The notes under the pieces: model-generated | Told to the model about the DNA's origin: nothing | Databases searched by the model: none | Seen by the model: the letters and a program-made list of their open reading frames with translations, nothing else | In this document: one piece after another, positions 34,158-43,605 of the stretch | Numbering within the stretch: position 1 is the first letter of the stretch | Layout of the letters: every line of letters starts with the position of its first letter | Assembly: GCA_025061985.1 (NCBI GenBank) | Contig: JANXAW010000021.1 | Coordinates: 1-57,380 of the forward strand | Direction of reading: 5' to 3' | DNA length: 57,380 nucleotides | From: Fimbriimonadales bacterium | Lineage (GTDB): Bacteria; Armatimonadota; Fimbriimonadia; Fimbriimonadales; GBS-DC | Translations under genes and position numbers: made by a program

Positions 34158-35158
34158 ACGGCGCGCCCCACATCATGGGTAAATGCTGCCAAGAGGTATA
34201 GAAAACGACCAGTCATGGCTATGTGAGGTTTTTCAGGCGACGCTTGTCGCGCAAGTACCGTCGGAAGGCCTCTTGGCAAGGCAAGCGGAAAAAGTCGCTT
34301 ATCCCGCGCTTCTCTAAACTGCTGGAAGATGCTCACTCGCCCATCGAATGAGAACCGCACGAACTGGATGTACGCCTGCACCCTGTCAGGGTAAGGAACC
34401 ATCTCAGGGGGGAACTTTGCGAATTCGCGCCACGCAAGACGCTCTGCATGGGGCGACTCAACCCGGATCTTCAAGGCACGTAGCGGATTCGTCGGGTCAG
34501 TAAGACCATCCTCCTGATATTCCTTGTAGGCAAAGACCTCATTCACATAGCGTTCCTTGTACTTGAGCGCAATCCGTCGCCACACAAGAGCCTCGGTCAC
34601 AAAGTGCCCTAAATCCTCTGGAAATGGATACTCGCGAAGGACGTCGGTGCGATTTACACCGAATTTGTCGCCTTCCACCTTGTAGATTGTGCGGATGGTG
34701 ATTGCATTGGCATCCATGATGTCTTCAGGGAGCCGTGTGCCAACAATCTCGCCGCTGGGGTAAACATACAGTCCTACCACGGCGACATATTCGTCTCGCT
34801 TACTAGCCGGAATCGAGACCCAATGATGCAGCACGCGTTCTAGGGCATTACTCACTAGCCAGTCATCACTGTCCAGTACAACGAACAGGCGTCCCTGCGC
34901 AAGTTGCACAGCGCGGTTGTGCGCCACGTGCTTGCCGCTATTCTCCTGCCAATAATAGCGAATCGGGAAATCCGCCTCTCGCTGCCATTGCCTAACTAAC
35001 TCGGCGGTATTGTCAGTGGAGCCATCGTCTATGACAATCCATTCGAAGTCGCGAAAGGTTTGTTCGAGCAGGCTCTTGTAGGCACGAGGCAGAAGATGCG
35101 CCCGATTGTAGGTCGGAGTAAAGATAGTGAACATAAAGTTGTATGGACCCTTATCCAT
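34154..35158 (-). CDS. GT2-family glycosyltransferase
   Basis: 334 residues of GT-A fold. FTIFTPTYNRAHLLPRAYKSLLEQ opens the domain, IDDGSTDNT and VLDSDDWL are the two acidic motifs (DDGS and DXD) that bind the nucleotide sugar and metal, and EALVWRRIALKY is in the acceptor part. The residues after about 245 are less typical. Its own promoter lies directly upstream (35179), so it may start a separate transcript with the flippase, decarboxylase and epimerase. The sugar is unknown. The GTATGG start at 35158 has a GGCGGG ribosome site; MFTIFTP eight codons later is an alternative. Confidence 0.88.
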   Translation of the reverse strand: MDKGPYNFMFTIFTPTYNRAHLLPRAYKSLLEQTFRDFEWIVIDDGSTDNTAELVRQWQREADFPIRYYWQENSGKHVAHNRAVQLAQGRLFVVLDSDDWLVSNALERVLHHWVSIPASKRDEYVAVVGLYVYPSGEIVGTRLPEDIMDANAITIRTIYKVEGDKFGVNRTDVLREYPFPEDLGHFVTEALVWRRIALKYKERYVNEVFAYKEYQEDGLTDPTNPLRALKIRVESPHAERLAWREFAKFPPEMVPYPDRVQAYIQFVRFSFDGRVSIFQQFREARDKRLFPLALPRGLPTVLARQASPEKPHIAMTGRFLYLLAAFTHDVGRAV

Positions 35159-35178
35159 ACCCGCCCGACCTCATGCGG

Positions 35179-35184
35179 ATTATA
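35179..35184 (-). promoter_or_regulatory. Extended -10 box TGGTATAAT before the GT2-flippase run
   Basis: On the minus strand TATAAT (35184-35179) is preceded by TGG, which fits both the TGn extended -10 and the local GG pattern. It lies in the 33-nt gap between two minus-strand genes and gives a leader of about 14 nt for the ATG at 35158. Confidence 0.6.
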
Positions 35185-35191
35185 CCATAGG

Positions 35192-36337
35192 CTAGTTAGG
35201 GTACATCCTTCCGCGCTTCGCTAACAGCTTCGCGTATAGTGCCTCGTATAATTGCACTGTATGCCTCACGCTAAACCGTTGTTGCGCTCGCTCGTAGGCA
35301 GCGCGCCCCATCTGTAGGCGTAGGGTAGCATTGTCCAGCAAGCGTTGGAGGGCGCAGGCTAAGGATTCTACGGAGTTGGGGGGGATCAGCACTCCAGATA
35401 TGTCTTGATCTACCAGCTCCGGTATGCCTCCAACTGCAGTGGCCACCACAGGAAGCCCTGCTGCCATCGCTTCCATTATAGACATCGGGTTGCCCTCGTA
35501 CTTAGAAGGCAAGGTGAATATATCCGCTGCGTTGAGCAGCTCAGGCACATCGGCGCGTATGCCCCAAAAGCGCACGCGGTCTGCTATTCCTAACTCTTGC
35601 GCCAGTTGCTCCATTTGCGGGCGCAGCTCGCCATCGCCTACCAGCCATAAGTAAAGTGGCTGCGCACAGCGTAGCTGTGCAAACGCTTGCAGCAGTAGCG
35701 CGTGGTTTTTCAGCTCTACAAATCGCCCCACATGCACAATCACGAGGGCGTCTGGCTCCACACCATGGGCAGCGCGAAACTGCGCGCGTTTTTCAGGATT
35801 CGGCGCGTATTCCTCGGTGGAAATGCCGTTCGGGATTATAGGGGGGTTCTTGTAGCCGTACACCTGCTCGATGGTGCGCGCGATCTCGTTGGCGACCGCC
35901 ACAGGTACGACGCCGCCAATCCGGTAGCGAAAGGCAAGCGTGCGAATCAGCTTGCCAACCCGCACACCGCGTTCGCGCCACGCCAAGCTATGCACCGTGT
36001 GCACACGTACAGGGGTCCGATGCTTGAGCATCAGCGGGTAGGCGTAGTTGAGCCCCAACAGGTGCGTATGCACAACAGCGGGTCGGTGCTGCTGGAAAAG
36101 AGCATCTAATCGCCGATACACAGCCACGTCTGCTTTACCTTCGGTCTTATAGAGGAAATAGAGGGGCACTTGCGCCTCTTGAAGCAGTTGTTCGTAGTGA
36201 GTGCGCTGTGGTTCTCGCAATGCAACACACACGGGCTGATAGCGATCACGGCTCAAAAACAGGCAAAGGTTAACCACCAGTCGCTCCGCTCCGCCGGGAG
36301 TAAGCGAGTAGACCACTTGGAAGACGGTTAGTTTCAT
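35192..36337 (-). CDS. GT4-family glycosyltransferase (copy A of a tandem pair)
   Basis: 381 residues, GT-B fold. GGAERLVVNLCLFL is the N-terminal acceptor motif, IVHVGRFVELKNH starts the donor domain, and SKYEGNPMSIMEAMAAGLPVVAT holds the EX7E catalytic/donor motif. It shares gene order and much sequence with the upstream gene (36334), for example ALFQQHRPAVVH versus ALFQQYRPTVVH and FRYRIGGVVPVA versus FRYRIGRVVPVA, so the pair arose by tandem duplication. Its start overlaps the neighbour by 4 nt. Sugar unknown. Confidence 0.9.
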   Translation of the reverse strand: MKLTVFQVVYSLTPGGAERLVVNLCLFLSRDRYQPVCVALREPQRTHYEQLLQEAQVPLYFLYKTEGKADVAVYRRLDALFQQHRPAVVHTHLLGLNYAYPLMLKHRTPVRVHTVHSLAWRERGVRVGKLIRTLAFRYRIGGVVPVAVANEIARTIEQVYGYKNPPIIPNGISTEEYAPNPEKRAQFRAAHGVEPDALVIVHVGRFVELKNHALLLQAFAQLRCAQPLYLWLVGDGELRPQMEQLAQELGIADRVRFWGIRADVPELLNAADIFTLPSKYEGNPMSIMEAMAAGLPVVATAVGGIPELVDQDISGVLIPPNSVESLACALQRLLDNATLRLQMGRAAYERAQQRFSVRHTVQLYEALYAKLLAKRGRMYPN

Positions 36338-37458
36338 TTACTTGCGAGGATGGATTCGTACAGTGCCTCGTAAGCGCAGGTCATCACGCGGGCGTCGAAG
36401 CGTTTTTGGGCAACACGACGCGCGTGGTTGCCCATCGTTGCGCGCAAGTCGGGGTTGTCTACTAGCCTTTGCAGGGCCTGAGCAAGTGCTTCGGTATCCT
36501 CATTAGGCACCAGAAGCCCCGTTGTGCCATCTTGCACCAACTCGGGCACACCGCCCACAGCGGTTGCCACAACGGGTAGCCCTGCTGCCATCGCCTCCAT
36601 CACAGACATCGGATTACCCTCCCAACGCGATGGTAACACAAAGATGTCGCTGGCGTTCAGCAGCTCGGGAATATCGGCACGTACTCCGAGAAAGCGCACT
36701 CTGTCCGCCACGCCTAACTCCCGAACCAGTTGCTCCGTTTGCGCTTGCAGTTCCCCTTCGCCAACGAGCAACAGGCATGCCGACGCAGGCAACCGAAGCT
36801 TGGCAAAGGCACGGATGAGCATCTCATGGTTCTTCTGCAAAGTGAACCGCCCCACATGCACCATCACCAAGGCCTCGTCGGGGATTCCTTCCTTGCGTCG
36901 CCAGCGTAGGCGCACCTCTGCAGGCAAGAGGAACTCGTCTACAGCAATCCCGTTGGGAATTAGAGGAGCGTTCGCGTACCCAAACACCTGCTGTATCGAG
37001 TCGCGTACGCGCTCAGCAATTGCCACGGGCACCACACGCCCAATCCGATAACGGAACGCGAGGGTAGCAACAAGCTTCTGCAGCCGCGTGCCACGATCAT
37101 ACCACGCTAAGTTATGCACGGTGTAGACGCGAACTGGCGTTCTGTGTTTCAGCAAAAGTGGGTATGCGTAGGTTAGCCCCCGCATGTGCATGTGCACGAC
37201 TGTTGGGCGATACTGCTGAAACAGGGCATCCAAGCGTTGCATCATTGCCAGGGTCGCCTTCTGTTTCTTGCCCAGAAAGTGGAGCGGAACACCAAGCTCT
37301 TCTACGGCTCGCTCATAATGCGAGCCAGTCGGCTCACCTAAACAGATGCACACTGGCTGATACTTGCTGCGGTCGTGATACTGAAGCAGATGCAGTACCA
37401 CCCGCTCGGCACCGGCAGGGCGTAATGTTGGGACGATTTGGAACAACACGCGCGGCAT
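36334..37458 (-). CDS. GT4-family glycosyltransferase (copy B of a tandem pair)
   Basis: 374 residues, GT-B fold, paralogue of the downstream gene. AGAERVVLHLLQYH, MVHVGRFTLQKNH and SRWEGNPMSVMEAMAAGLPVVAT are the main motifs, the last with an intact EX7E. The start at 37458 has AAAGGGA directly upstream and a CATAAT box (37479-37474) about 15 nt before it. It diverges from the broken glycosyltransferase at 37508. Sugar unknown. Confidence 0.9.
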   Translation of the reverse strand: MPRVLFQIVPTLRPAGAERVVLHLLQYHDRSKYQPVCICLGEPTGSHYERAVEELGVPLHFLGKKQKATLAMMQRLDALFQQYRPTVVHMHMRGLTYAYPLLLKHRTPVRVYTVHNLAWYDRGTRLQKLVATLAFRYRIGRVVPVAIAERVRDSIQQVFGYANAPLIPNGIAVDEFLLPAEVRLRWRRKEGIPDEALVMVHVGRFTLQKNHEMLIRAFAKLRLPASACLLLVGEGELQAQTEQLVRELGVADRVRFLGVRADIPELLNASDIFVLPSRWEGNPMSVMEAMAAGLPVVATAVGGVPELVQDGTTGLLVPNEDTEALAQALQRLVDNPDLRATMGNHARRVAQKRFDARVMTCAYEALYESILASK

Positions 37459-37492
37459 TCCCTTTGTTTGGGAATTATGGCATGTTCAACGG

Positions 37493-37498
37493 TATAAT
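37493..37498 (+). promoter_or_regulatory. -10 box GGTATAAT with near-leaderless start (broken GT4)
   Basis: TATAAT preceded by GG ends 9 nt before the ATG at 37508; there is no ribosome site. It shares a short divergent region with the minus-strand gene at 37458. The promoter is intact although the gene is interrupted. Confidence 0.6.
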
Positions 37499-37507
37499 CG
37501 GAGTGGT

Positions 37508-38611
37508 ATGGGCGAGCGGTTGGCGTTCTATTTACCGTCTTTGGCGGGTGGTGGGGCAGGGCGGGTAATGGTGCAGCTGGCAAATGAGTTTGTTGCCAAA
37601 GGACACCTTGTGGACATGGTTTTAGTTTTGCCAGAGTTCACTTATCGTCCCGAACTAAACCCTGCGGTGCGGTTGGAGGCTGTCAATCCAACGCGACGGT
37701 TGCTGGGGTTGCACATCCTTGCGAAGACGATGCCCTACCTGAAGCGCGGCTATGATGCGATGTTATGCTGCATCCGCAACTTTCCACCGATAGTTGCCAA
37801 GCATGTAGCGCGTTCGCGCACACGGGTAGTCATTTAGGAGGTGTCGCAGCCCAGCTTGGTGTTTGCAGGTCTCAGGGGGAAGGAATGGGAGGTGCGCCTT
37901 GCCACGTATTTGGGCTACCGTTTCGTGTACCCCTTAGCAGACGGCGTAGTGGCGGTTTCGCGGGGCGTAGCAGAAGAGCTGCAGCAGATTACGCGCATCC
38001 GCCCTGAACGGTTGCATGTGATTTACAATCCCGCTATTACCCCTGACTTTTACGAGAAGGCGAATGCGCCCGTGGAACACCCGTGGTTTCAGCCTGGCGA
38101 GCCACCGGTTGTGTTGGGCGTGGCACGCCTGCATCCCGTGAAGGGGCTCGACACTTTGCTGCGTGCATTTGCCCAAGTGGTGCAGCATATGCCTGCGCGG
38201 CTGATGATTTTAGGCGAGGGCGACGAGCGCGCTCGGTTGGAGCAGTTGGTGTGCGAGCTGAACTTGCAAGGACTGGTGGCAATGGCGGGGTTTGACCCAA
38301 ACCTGTTCCGCTATATGCGTCGCGCGGCGGTATTTGTGCTTGCTTCTCGCACTGAAGGGATGCCCGTTGCGCTCATCTAAGCGCTGGCACGTGGCTGTCC
38401 TGTGGTCAGTACCTGCTGCTCCAGTGGCGTGGAGGAGGTGCTAAACGGCGACCAATATGGTCTGGTTGTGCCTGTGGATGATGTGGACGCGCTGGCAGAG
38501 GCAATCCTGCGTGTACTGCGGGGCGAACGGCGTCAGGCACCACCCGAGTGGTTAGAGCAGTTTCGCACTGATCGCATTGCCGAGCAGTATTTGAAAGTGC
38601 TGTTAGGCTAA
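37508..38611 (+). pseudogene. GT4-family glycosyltransferase interrupted by two in-frame stops
   Basis: One continuous reading frame of 367 codons encodes a GT4 enzyme, but codon 110 (TAG, 37835-37837) and codon 291 (TAA, 38378-38380) are stops. There is no frameshift, and sequence on both sides of each stop stays well-formed (GGGAGRVMVQLANEF; ARLHPVKGLDTLLRAF; LARGCPVVST). The TAA stands exactly where the second Glu of the EX7E motif is expected (EGMPVALI, stop, ALARG), one base from GAA. Recent pseudogene is the simplest reading; assembly error and stop readthrough are alternatives. The remaining 181-codon middle piece could not be an active enzyme alone. It overlaps the convergent polymerase gene by 9 nt. 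Confidence 0.85.
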
Positions 38612-40255
38612 CTTCGCATCTGGCTCTGCACGCAACTGCCCTGTGCGATGCCAGTGGAAAGTAAGCTCGGCGATAGACCAAAGTAGGATAATCGGAAGAG
38701 CGGGCGGGCGAGCAAGTACGTTGAAGTGGATTGAATCGTAGGCGAGCAGCGCCACTGTCGCCACTCCGATCCCCATCAGCAAGGCGCGGGTGTAGGGGTG
38801 TTTGACGCTTAGAAACGCCACAGTGATTCGTATCAGCGCAGCTGCAATCGTAAGCGCCATAAGCGCGGTACCGATAATGCCTATCTTCAACAGTCGGTCT
38901 AACCACGAGAAGTGCATCCCAAGCTTCTCAAGGTAGATGCGCTTTGCACGGGGTCCTTGGAACCCATGGTGGGATATCGGGTAGTAGAAGCCGTAAGTGG
39001 CTTCTAATCCCCTTCCGAACAATCTCTCGGTTGTGGAGAACCGTGCCATTGTGATTTCCCATGCTTCGCGCTCACGGATACGCCCTTGGTACGAAGGATC
39101 GTTGCGTGGGTCACCTCCGAAGGCGTAATTGCGCTGCCAGCGCTCCACGGCTTCATTCCAGATGCGCGTCACTGCTGCGTTCAGCTCAGGATTGAGCATA
39201 CCCGCCGCGAATACTAGTAGCGCCGCTACAAGCACCTGCAGCTGTCGCGCAAGCACCGCAGGCGGTTTCCACAGCAGAGCGAAGGGAGCAAGCACCATTA
39301 GCGGGGCCCACAAAGCGCGGTTCTTGGTAACTAACACAGCATAGAGTGCTGCTGCAATGTATCCCACTGCCAACGCTGTGCGCCAGCCGCGTACATAGCC
39401 CAAGCTATAGATTGCCGTGAACAGTCCCGCCACCAACAAGTAAATGACCGCTGGCTCGCGTACTCGATAACCTTCAGCCGACTCTCCCGCAGCGCGGATC
39501 TGAAACAGAATCTTCCACGCCTCTGGTAAGGGCGAGAAATATTCCGCCACCAGCGTTGCAACACCTAACACCAAAACAATGCCCACAAGCACCAGCGCGC
39601 GCTTTGCGCGCCGAACATCACGCAAAAGAACGATCAGCGGAAGGACGCCTATCCATAGAATGTGATAGTCAAAGTAGCGAATAATCCCAGGTCGGTACAT
39701 GCCGAACGCAACCGCTATGCTGTCGGGGGGAGGCTCGTGCAAGCGGAACAGGTAGATGTATGCTACGTGCCCCATGTAGTACACCCAGAAAAGCGTGAGC
39801 AGTACTGTAAACCAAGTGAACACGCGGGGGCGCTCCGCTTTAGGCGTAGTCACATACTCATAAATCGCGCGCGCTGAAAGTAGCATTGCAAACGCAACAT
39901 TTACTGCGCGTTCTCCTGTGCCGGGGATACGCGAGGCGTAGTACAGCGCATTCACCACCAAACTGCTACCTGAAATAATAAACACAGCAACTCCAAACTC
40001 AGGGAAAAACCACATTAGTGGAAGCACTAGCACGAAGATCGTAAATACAATCGCATAGTCCATCTGCCCCCGTAAGAAGAAGAACAAGATAATCAGATTT
40101 GCAACAACCAGTGCGGATATTACGAGGGTGTTCGTCCATCGCTCTTGCGTAAACCAGCCCAGCAGTCGTAGCGACAGTGTATGCAACCACTCTATTGGGC
40201 GGTTCCACAAGTCGGAGATACGCCCTTGCCGAACGGGTCGTGCTTCAAGCGCCAT
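38603..40255 (-). CDS. O-antigen polymerase/ligase-like protein (Wzy/WaaL type)
   Basis: 550 residues with about 12 membrane helices. A large extracytoplasmic loop at roughly 365-445 (EAVERWQRNYAFGGDPRNDP, ITMARFSTTERLFGRGLEATYGF) is the hallmark of the Wzy_C/O-antigen ligase group, and FGRGLEATYG lies where conserved Arg/His residues occur in the family. It would polymerise or ligate the lipid-linked units exported by the flippase. Ligase versus polymerase cannot be told from this. GGAG stands 5 nt before the ATG at 40255. The two C-terminal segments are followed by a polar tail. Confidence 0.82.
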   Translation of the reverse strand: MALEARPVRQGRISDLWNRPIEWLHTLSLRLLGWFTQERWTNTLVISALVVANLIILFFFLRGQMDYAIVFTIFVLVLPLMWFFPEFGVAVFIISGSSLVVNALYYASRIPGTGERAVNVAFAMLLSARAIYEYVTTPKAERPRVFTWFTVLLTLFWVYYMGHVAYIYLFRLHEPPPDSIAVAFGMYRPGIIRYFDYHILWIGVLPLIVLLRDVRRAKRALVLVGIVLVLGVATLVAEYFSPLPEAWKILFQIRAAGESAEGYRVREPAVIYLLVAGLFTAIYSLGYVRGWRTALAVGYIAAALYAVLVTKNRALWAPLMVLAPFALLWKPPAVLARQLQVLVAALLVFAAGMLNPELNAAVTRIWNEAVERWQRNYAFGGDPRNDPSYQGRIREREAWEITMARFSTTERLFGRGLEATYGFYYPISHHGFQGPRAKRIYLEKLGMHFSWLDRLLKIGIIGTALMALTIAAALIRITVAFLSVKHPYTRALLMGIGVATVALLAYDSIHFNVLARPPALPIILLWSIAELTFHWHRTGQLRAEPDAKLA

Positions 40256-40389
40256 AGCCGCTCCTGCCTCTTATTATGGCACATCTCGCCTTCGGAGTTA
40301 GTGTCACTCGCGCAACAAAACGCTACAGTTACGCTCGTCGGCGCAACGAGAAGCTCATGTCGTCAGCAGAGGCGATTTTGTCTGTTTAC

Positions 40390-41082
40390 TCAGTCAAAGA
40401 ACCGATAGCGAATCAGTGTCCAGATGGCTTCCAGTCCGTCGATCCAGCGCACCTTTTTGCCCCCGCGTTTAGTGCGTGGGCGATAGTTGCTCAGTTCCAC
40501 CTCGTGGATGCGAATACCGCGCTTGAGTGTCTTAGCTGTGACCTCGGGGCAAAACTCGAATCGCTTGCACCTAAGGTTGAAGGAACGCAGGAGGTCGGTA
40601 CGAAATGCCTTGTAGCAGGTGGCTTCGTCTGTGAGAGGATACCGATACAGCAGTCTTACGCACCAACGTAGTATCAGATTGGCAACTTTGTTGAGAAACG
40701 GCATCTCTTTAGGCAGACCGCGCATTAAACGCGACCCATATACCACCTGCGCCTCGCCACGGACTATTGGCTCGATCACCTTAGGGATTTCGTTTGGATC
40801 GTATTCTAAGTCAGCATCTTGGATGATTACGATCTCGCCTGTGGCGTAGCTCAATCCTGTGCGGATGGCTGCGCCTTTACCCCGATTGCGTTCATGGCGA
40901 ATGGCGACTATGTCCTGTTGCTCTGCTAAGATTTCTGGTGTCTTATCGGTGGAGCCGTCATCCACCACGATGATCTCTTTTCGAAACGGCGCGCGACGCA
41001 ACCGCTCCAGCAACTCCTGTAGGGTTTTTTCTTCGTTGTACACAGGTACGATAACGCTAACAAGCGGTTCCTCTGTTCTCAC
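40390..41082 (-). CDS. GT2 glycosyltransferase of the dolichol/undecaprenyl-phosphate type
   Basis: 230 residues from the GTG at 41082, which follows TTGGAG by 8 nt. VSVIVPVYNEEKTLQELLERL, VVDDGSTDKTPEIL, NRGKGAAIRTGLSYATGEIVIIQDADLEYDP and GSRLMRGLPKEMP are the DPM1-like signature, and YKAFRTDLLRSF with FCPEVTAKTLKRG ends the domain. It probably transfers a sugar from a nucleotide to a polyprenyl phosphate. The frame stays open to a GTG at 41175 with no ribosome site. It has no membrane helices at the C-terminus. Last gene of the exopolysaccharide locus. Confidence 0.87.
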   Translation of the reverse strand: MRTEEPLVSVIVPVYNEEKTLQELLERLRRAPFRKEIIVVDDGSTDKTPEILAEQQDIVAIRHERNRGKGAAIRTGLSYATGEIVIIQDADLEYDPNEIPKVIEPIVRGEAQVVYGSRLMRGLPKEMPFLNKVANLILRWCVRLLYRYPLTDEATCYKAFRTDLLRSFNLRCKRFEFCPEVTAKTLKRGIRIHEVELSNYRPRTKRGGKKVRWIDGLEAIWTLIRYRFFD

Positions 41083-41400
41083 GGTCTTGTCTCCAAGCTT
41101 GCTACAGGCGATCTCGCTGTTAGCTACTCTGGGCTGTTCAGCCAGCTGGCGGCGCGTTTGTGTACCGTGCGCCACGCTGGGGTGGTGCCGCTACTTTCAC
41201 TTTCATTATGTCACATTTCAGGCTCTGAAGTCAGCACTGTCGTCGGCTAAGATGATGGTTGCCCACGTAATTGGGAAGGCAGAATCTATTGCAACTCGTT
41301 CGGCTTGTGCTGGAGGGACGGCGTGTAGTTCCATGGGAGAACGTTTGCGCGTACTTTCTGGCGCCTCTGGGTAACGGGTGTTGGGGTGTGGCTTTGCTCA
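41083..41400. other. 318-nt gap between ftsY and the GT2 gene
   Basis: No gene supported. On the minus strand ACATAATG (about 41206-41213) could be a -10 for the GT2 gene, with a leader of about 120 nt if translation starts at 41082. The remainder downstream of ftsY (to about 41300) holds nothing recognised. Confidence 0.45.
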
Positions 41401-42294
41401 TCACCTGGTGGGTTCGGTGGCGAGCAAGCCCTCAATGAAAGCATCGGGGTCAAATAAGGCGATCTGCTCGGCTTTTTCGCCAAGTCCTACTAGTTTGATG
41501 GGCACGCCTAGCTCTTTGCGGATTGTCAGCACGGCGCCTCCGCGGCTGGTGCTGTCCAATTTTGCCAGCACGATGCCCGTGATTGGCAAGGCGCGCTTGA
41601 ACTCTTCTGCTTGGCGGATGGCGTTTTGACCCGCTACGGCATCTAGTACCAGCAAGGTCTCATCAGGGGGGCGTCCGAGTGCTTTTTCTGCGACGCGATG
41701 CACTTTTTTGAGTTCTTCCATTAGCCGGGTGTGAGTGTGCTGGCGTCCAGCCGTGTCCACTAACACGAAATCTATGCCGCGTGCGCGCGCTGCTTGAATA
41801 GCGTCGAAGACTACTGCGGAGGGGTCAGCCCCTTCTTTGTGTTTGACAAGGTCACAGCCCAGTCGTTCTGCCCAGATTTGGAGCTGGTCAATCGCAGCGG
41901 CGCGGAAGGTATCGCCTGCAGCTAGCAGCACGCGCTTGCCTTGGGTTTGCAGGATATGCGCGAGCTTGGCGATGCTGGTAGTCTTGCCTACCCCGTTTAC
42001 CCCCACAAACAGGTAGACAGTGGGTGGCTCCGGGCTGATGCGCAGCGGTTCGGGAGCACCTAGCCACGCCTTGAGCAGTTCGCGTAGGCAAGCACGCACC
42101 TCTTGTTCTCGGTGCAGCCGCTGGGCTCGTGCTGCTTGGCGGAGGGTGTCTAAAATCTCTTGCACGGCGCGCGCGTTCATGTCGGCGGTGATCAGCGTTT
42201 CCTCTAACTCCTCCAAAAGCGATTCGTCAAGCCCGCCTCGCGTGAGTGCATGCCCTACCTTGCTCAGCCACTCTTTGAAGATTGCCAGTCGCAT
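41401..42294 (-). CDS. ftsY: Signal recognition particle receptor FtsY
   Basis: 297 residues of the SRP GTPase NG domain without a long acidic A domain. An N-domain helix bundle ([13 protein letters not shown]) leads to [15 protein letters not shown] (P-loop), [38 protein letters not shown] and [16 protein letters not shown] (TKLD-type motif); [18 protein letters not shown] ends it. It docks SRP-ribosome complexes at the membrane. A -10 box stands 8 nt before the ATG and there is no ribosome site, so the message is probably leaderless. No ffh in the window. Confidence 0.96.
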   Translation of the reverse strand: MRLAIFKEWLSKVGHALTRGGLDESLLEELEETLITADMNARAVQEILDTLRQAARAQRLHREQEVRACLRELLKAWLGAPEPLRISPEPPTVYLFVGVNGVGKTTSIAKLAHILQTQGKRVLLAAGDTFRAAAIDQLQIWAERLGCDLVKHKEGADPSAVVFDAIQAARARGIDFVLVDTAGRQHTHTRLMEELKKVHRVAEKALGRPPDETLLVLDAVAGQNAIRQAEEFKRALPITGIVLAKLDSTSRGGAVLTIRKELGVPIKLVGLGEKAEQIALFDPDAFIEGLLATEPTR

Positions 42295-42302
42295 CGTTCC
42301 AG

Positions 42303-42308
42303 ATTCTA
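42303..42308 (-). promoter_or_regulatory. -10 box GGTAGAAT with leaderless start (ftsY)
   Basis: TAGAAT on the minus strand preceded by GG ends 8 nt before the ATG at 42294. No Shine-Dalgarno sequence is present between. Confidence 0.55.
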
Positions 42309-42326
42309 CCTATCGTGTGAAGCTGG

Positions 42327-42350
42327 GGAGCCAAGCCTGCGCTCGGCTCC
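42327..42350 (-). other. 6-bp hairpin between the pseudopilin and ftsY
   Basis: GGAGCC (42327-42332) and GGCTCC (42345-42350) can pair with a 12-nt loop in the 86-nt gap between the two minus-strand genes. It has no T-tract; it may be a weak terminator or mRNA-processing site. Confidence 0.35.
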
Positions 42351-42380
42351 TTGCATAGGTTAGCAATGCTTGTTAGCGAA

Positions 42381-43268
42381 CTAGTCCCACTCCTCGCAGT
42401 AGTTAGGGCGGGGGTAGCACGCGAACAACCAACGGTTAGGTTGCTCAGGTTTGGGACGGCTAGGCCACCCAAAGAAACTTGTACGGTTGTGATAGACGCC
42501 CCCTTGGATAAGCCACACTGGCATGGCACGTCCATCTATCGTTTCGGGGCGCGCGATAACCTCGAGTGTGTCCCCAAGTCGCGCGGCGTCGTAGCGCAGA
42601 CGTGCCTGAAACGCGCGGATGTGTCCGTCCACGAAACTTGCCTGCCCGCGTCCGTGATAGTGTCTCTCCTGACCTTGGAACACTTGCGCAGGAACCTGCG
42701 TTCGGTGCCCATGGCGCGGATCGACCCCGCTGAGCGGTTCGAACTGCGGTCGGCTTTCAGCGCCAAGCCAACCGTCAAACCAGAACCCTGTGCTGGCGGG
42801 GTAAGGCAACCGCGCTATACTCACGGGCGGTATCTCTGGGTGAGAGAAGCTGTTGACCGCCAAACACCAGTTTAGCATCAGCGACACATGGGTCGGCTCA
42901 TCAATGCAAGGAGGTATGCCCGTTGCACGCGCATTCCGTAGCGCCCTCAAGTCAATCGGCTGCGGGTCTGCAGGGCAGAGGACAACTCGGTAGTCGCCCA
43001 AGTAGGGACGTAGGCAACCCCACACAGTGCGTATGCACGGCCCCTCGTTGCGCTGTACCCGATAGAACGCAAGCGGGAAGTATTCCTCATGGTCTTGGGC
43101 GTACAACAGGGTCGCCTTGCTGAGTTGGCGCAGATTGGAGGCGCACACGCTTGCCTTACTTGCATGGCGCGCTGTTGCGAAAACGGGCAACAGAATCGCT
43201 GCCAGCACTGCCACTATTGCAATCACTGTTAGCAGCTCTATAAGCGTGAAGCCACGCAGTCTCCACAT
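42381..43268 (-). CDS. Type II pseudopilin-like protein with C-terminal DGH motif
   Basis: 295 residues. The N-terminus ([38 protein letters not shown]) is a classical prepilin signal: cleavage after Gly before FTLIE, then a hydrophobic helix. [25 protein letters not shown] and [11 protein letters not shown] are the Armatimonadota/Planctomycetota pseudopilin style. Residues 60-295 are a mixed globular region with several Cys. It would be processed by a prepilin peptidase and assembled by a type II secretion or pilus system, neither of which is in the window. GGGGGTG precedes the ATG at 43268. Confidence 0.9.
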   Translation of the reverse strand: MWRLRGFTLIELLTVIAIVAVLAAILLPVFATARHASKASVCASNLRQLSKATLLYAQDHEEYFPLAFYRVQRNEGPCIRTVWGCLRPYLGDYRVVLCPADPQPIDLRALRNARATGIPPCIDEPTHVSLMLNWCLAVNSFSHPEIPPVSIARLPYPASTGFWFDGWLGAESRPQFEPLSGVDPRHGHRTQVPAQVFQGQERHYHGRGQASFVDGHIRAFQARLRYDAARLGDTLEVIARPETIDGRAMPVWLIQGGVYHNRTSFFGWPSRPKPEQPNRWLFACYPRPNYCEEWD

Positions 43269-43605
43269 ACCCAGCACCCCCTGTAACGCTTCCAAACCAC
43301 TTGTAAGCAAACGATGCCAAGAGCCTGCCTTAGGTGGGAAGTGCCCGAAGGTCTTTCGAAAGGCAGATGCCCTCTGTGGCGATTGTCGGCGGCAGGGGTC
43401 AGAAACTGGAGTCGTCTGCACCTGCAGGCACGCTGCGCACCGTGGCAAGTATTTTCCTCTGCAGGCGTGGATGGCGACCGCCTTGCACTAGCTTCTAAAC
43501 CGCTTGGCGCTCTCGCTAGTCAGTGTCGAGCGTTACGCTATTGCTTACGCGTTCGTTGTGGGCATCCAAGTTCGGGTGGTCTGCTAGGTTTCTGCGAACG
43601 CCACG
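43269..43605. other. 337-nt gap upstream of the pseudopilin gene
   Basis: No gene supported. On the minus strand the transcript leader could form a stem of CTGCCTT with AAGGCAG (43325-43366) about 60 nt before the start. No clear -10 box was seen. No match to the GEMM (cyclic di-GMP) consensus, which I looked for because it is common before pseudopilins. Confidence 0.45.

Noticed and set aside
37508-38611. Programmed readthrough or recoding of the two stops
   Set aside because: No stop-context or downstream recoding signal is seen, other genes here use all three stops normally, and one stop removes a catalytic Glu; loss of function is simpler.
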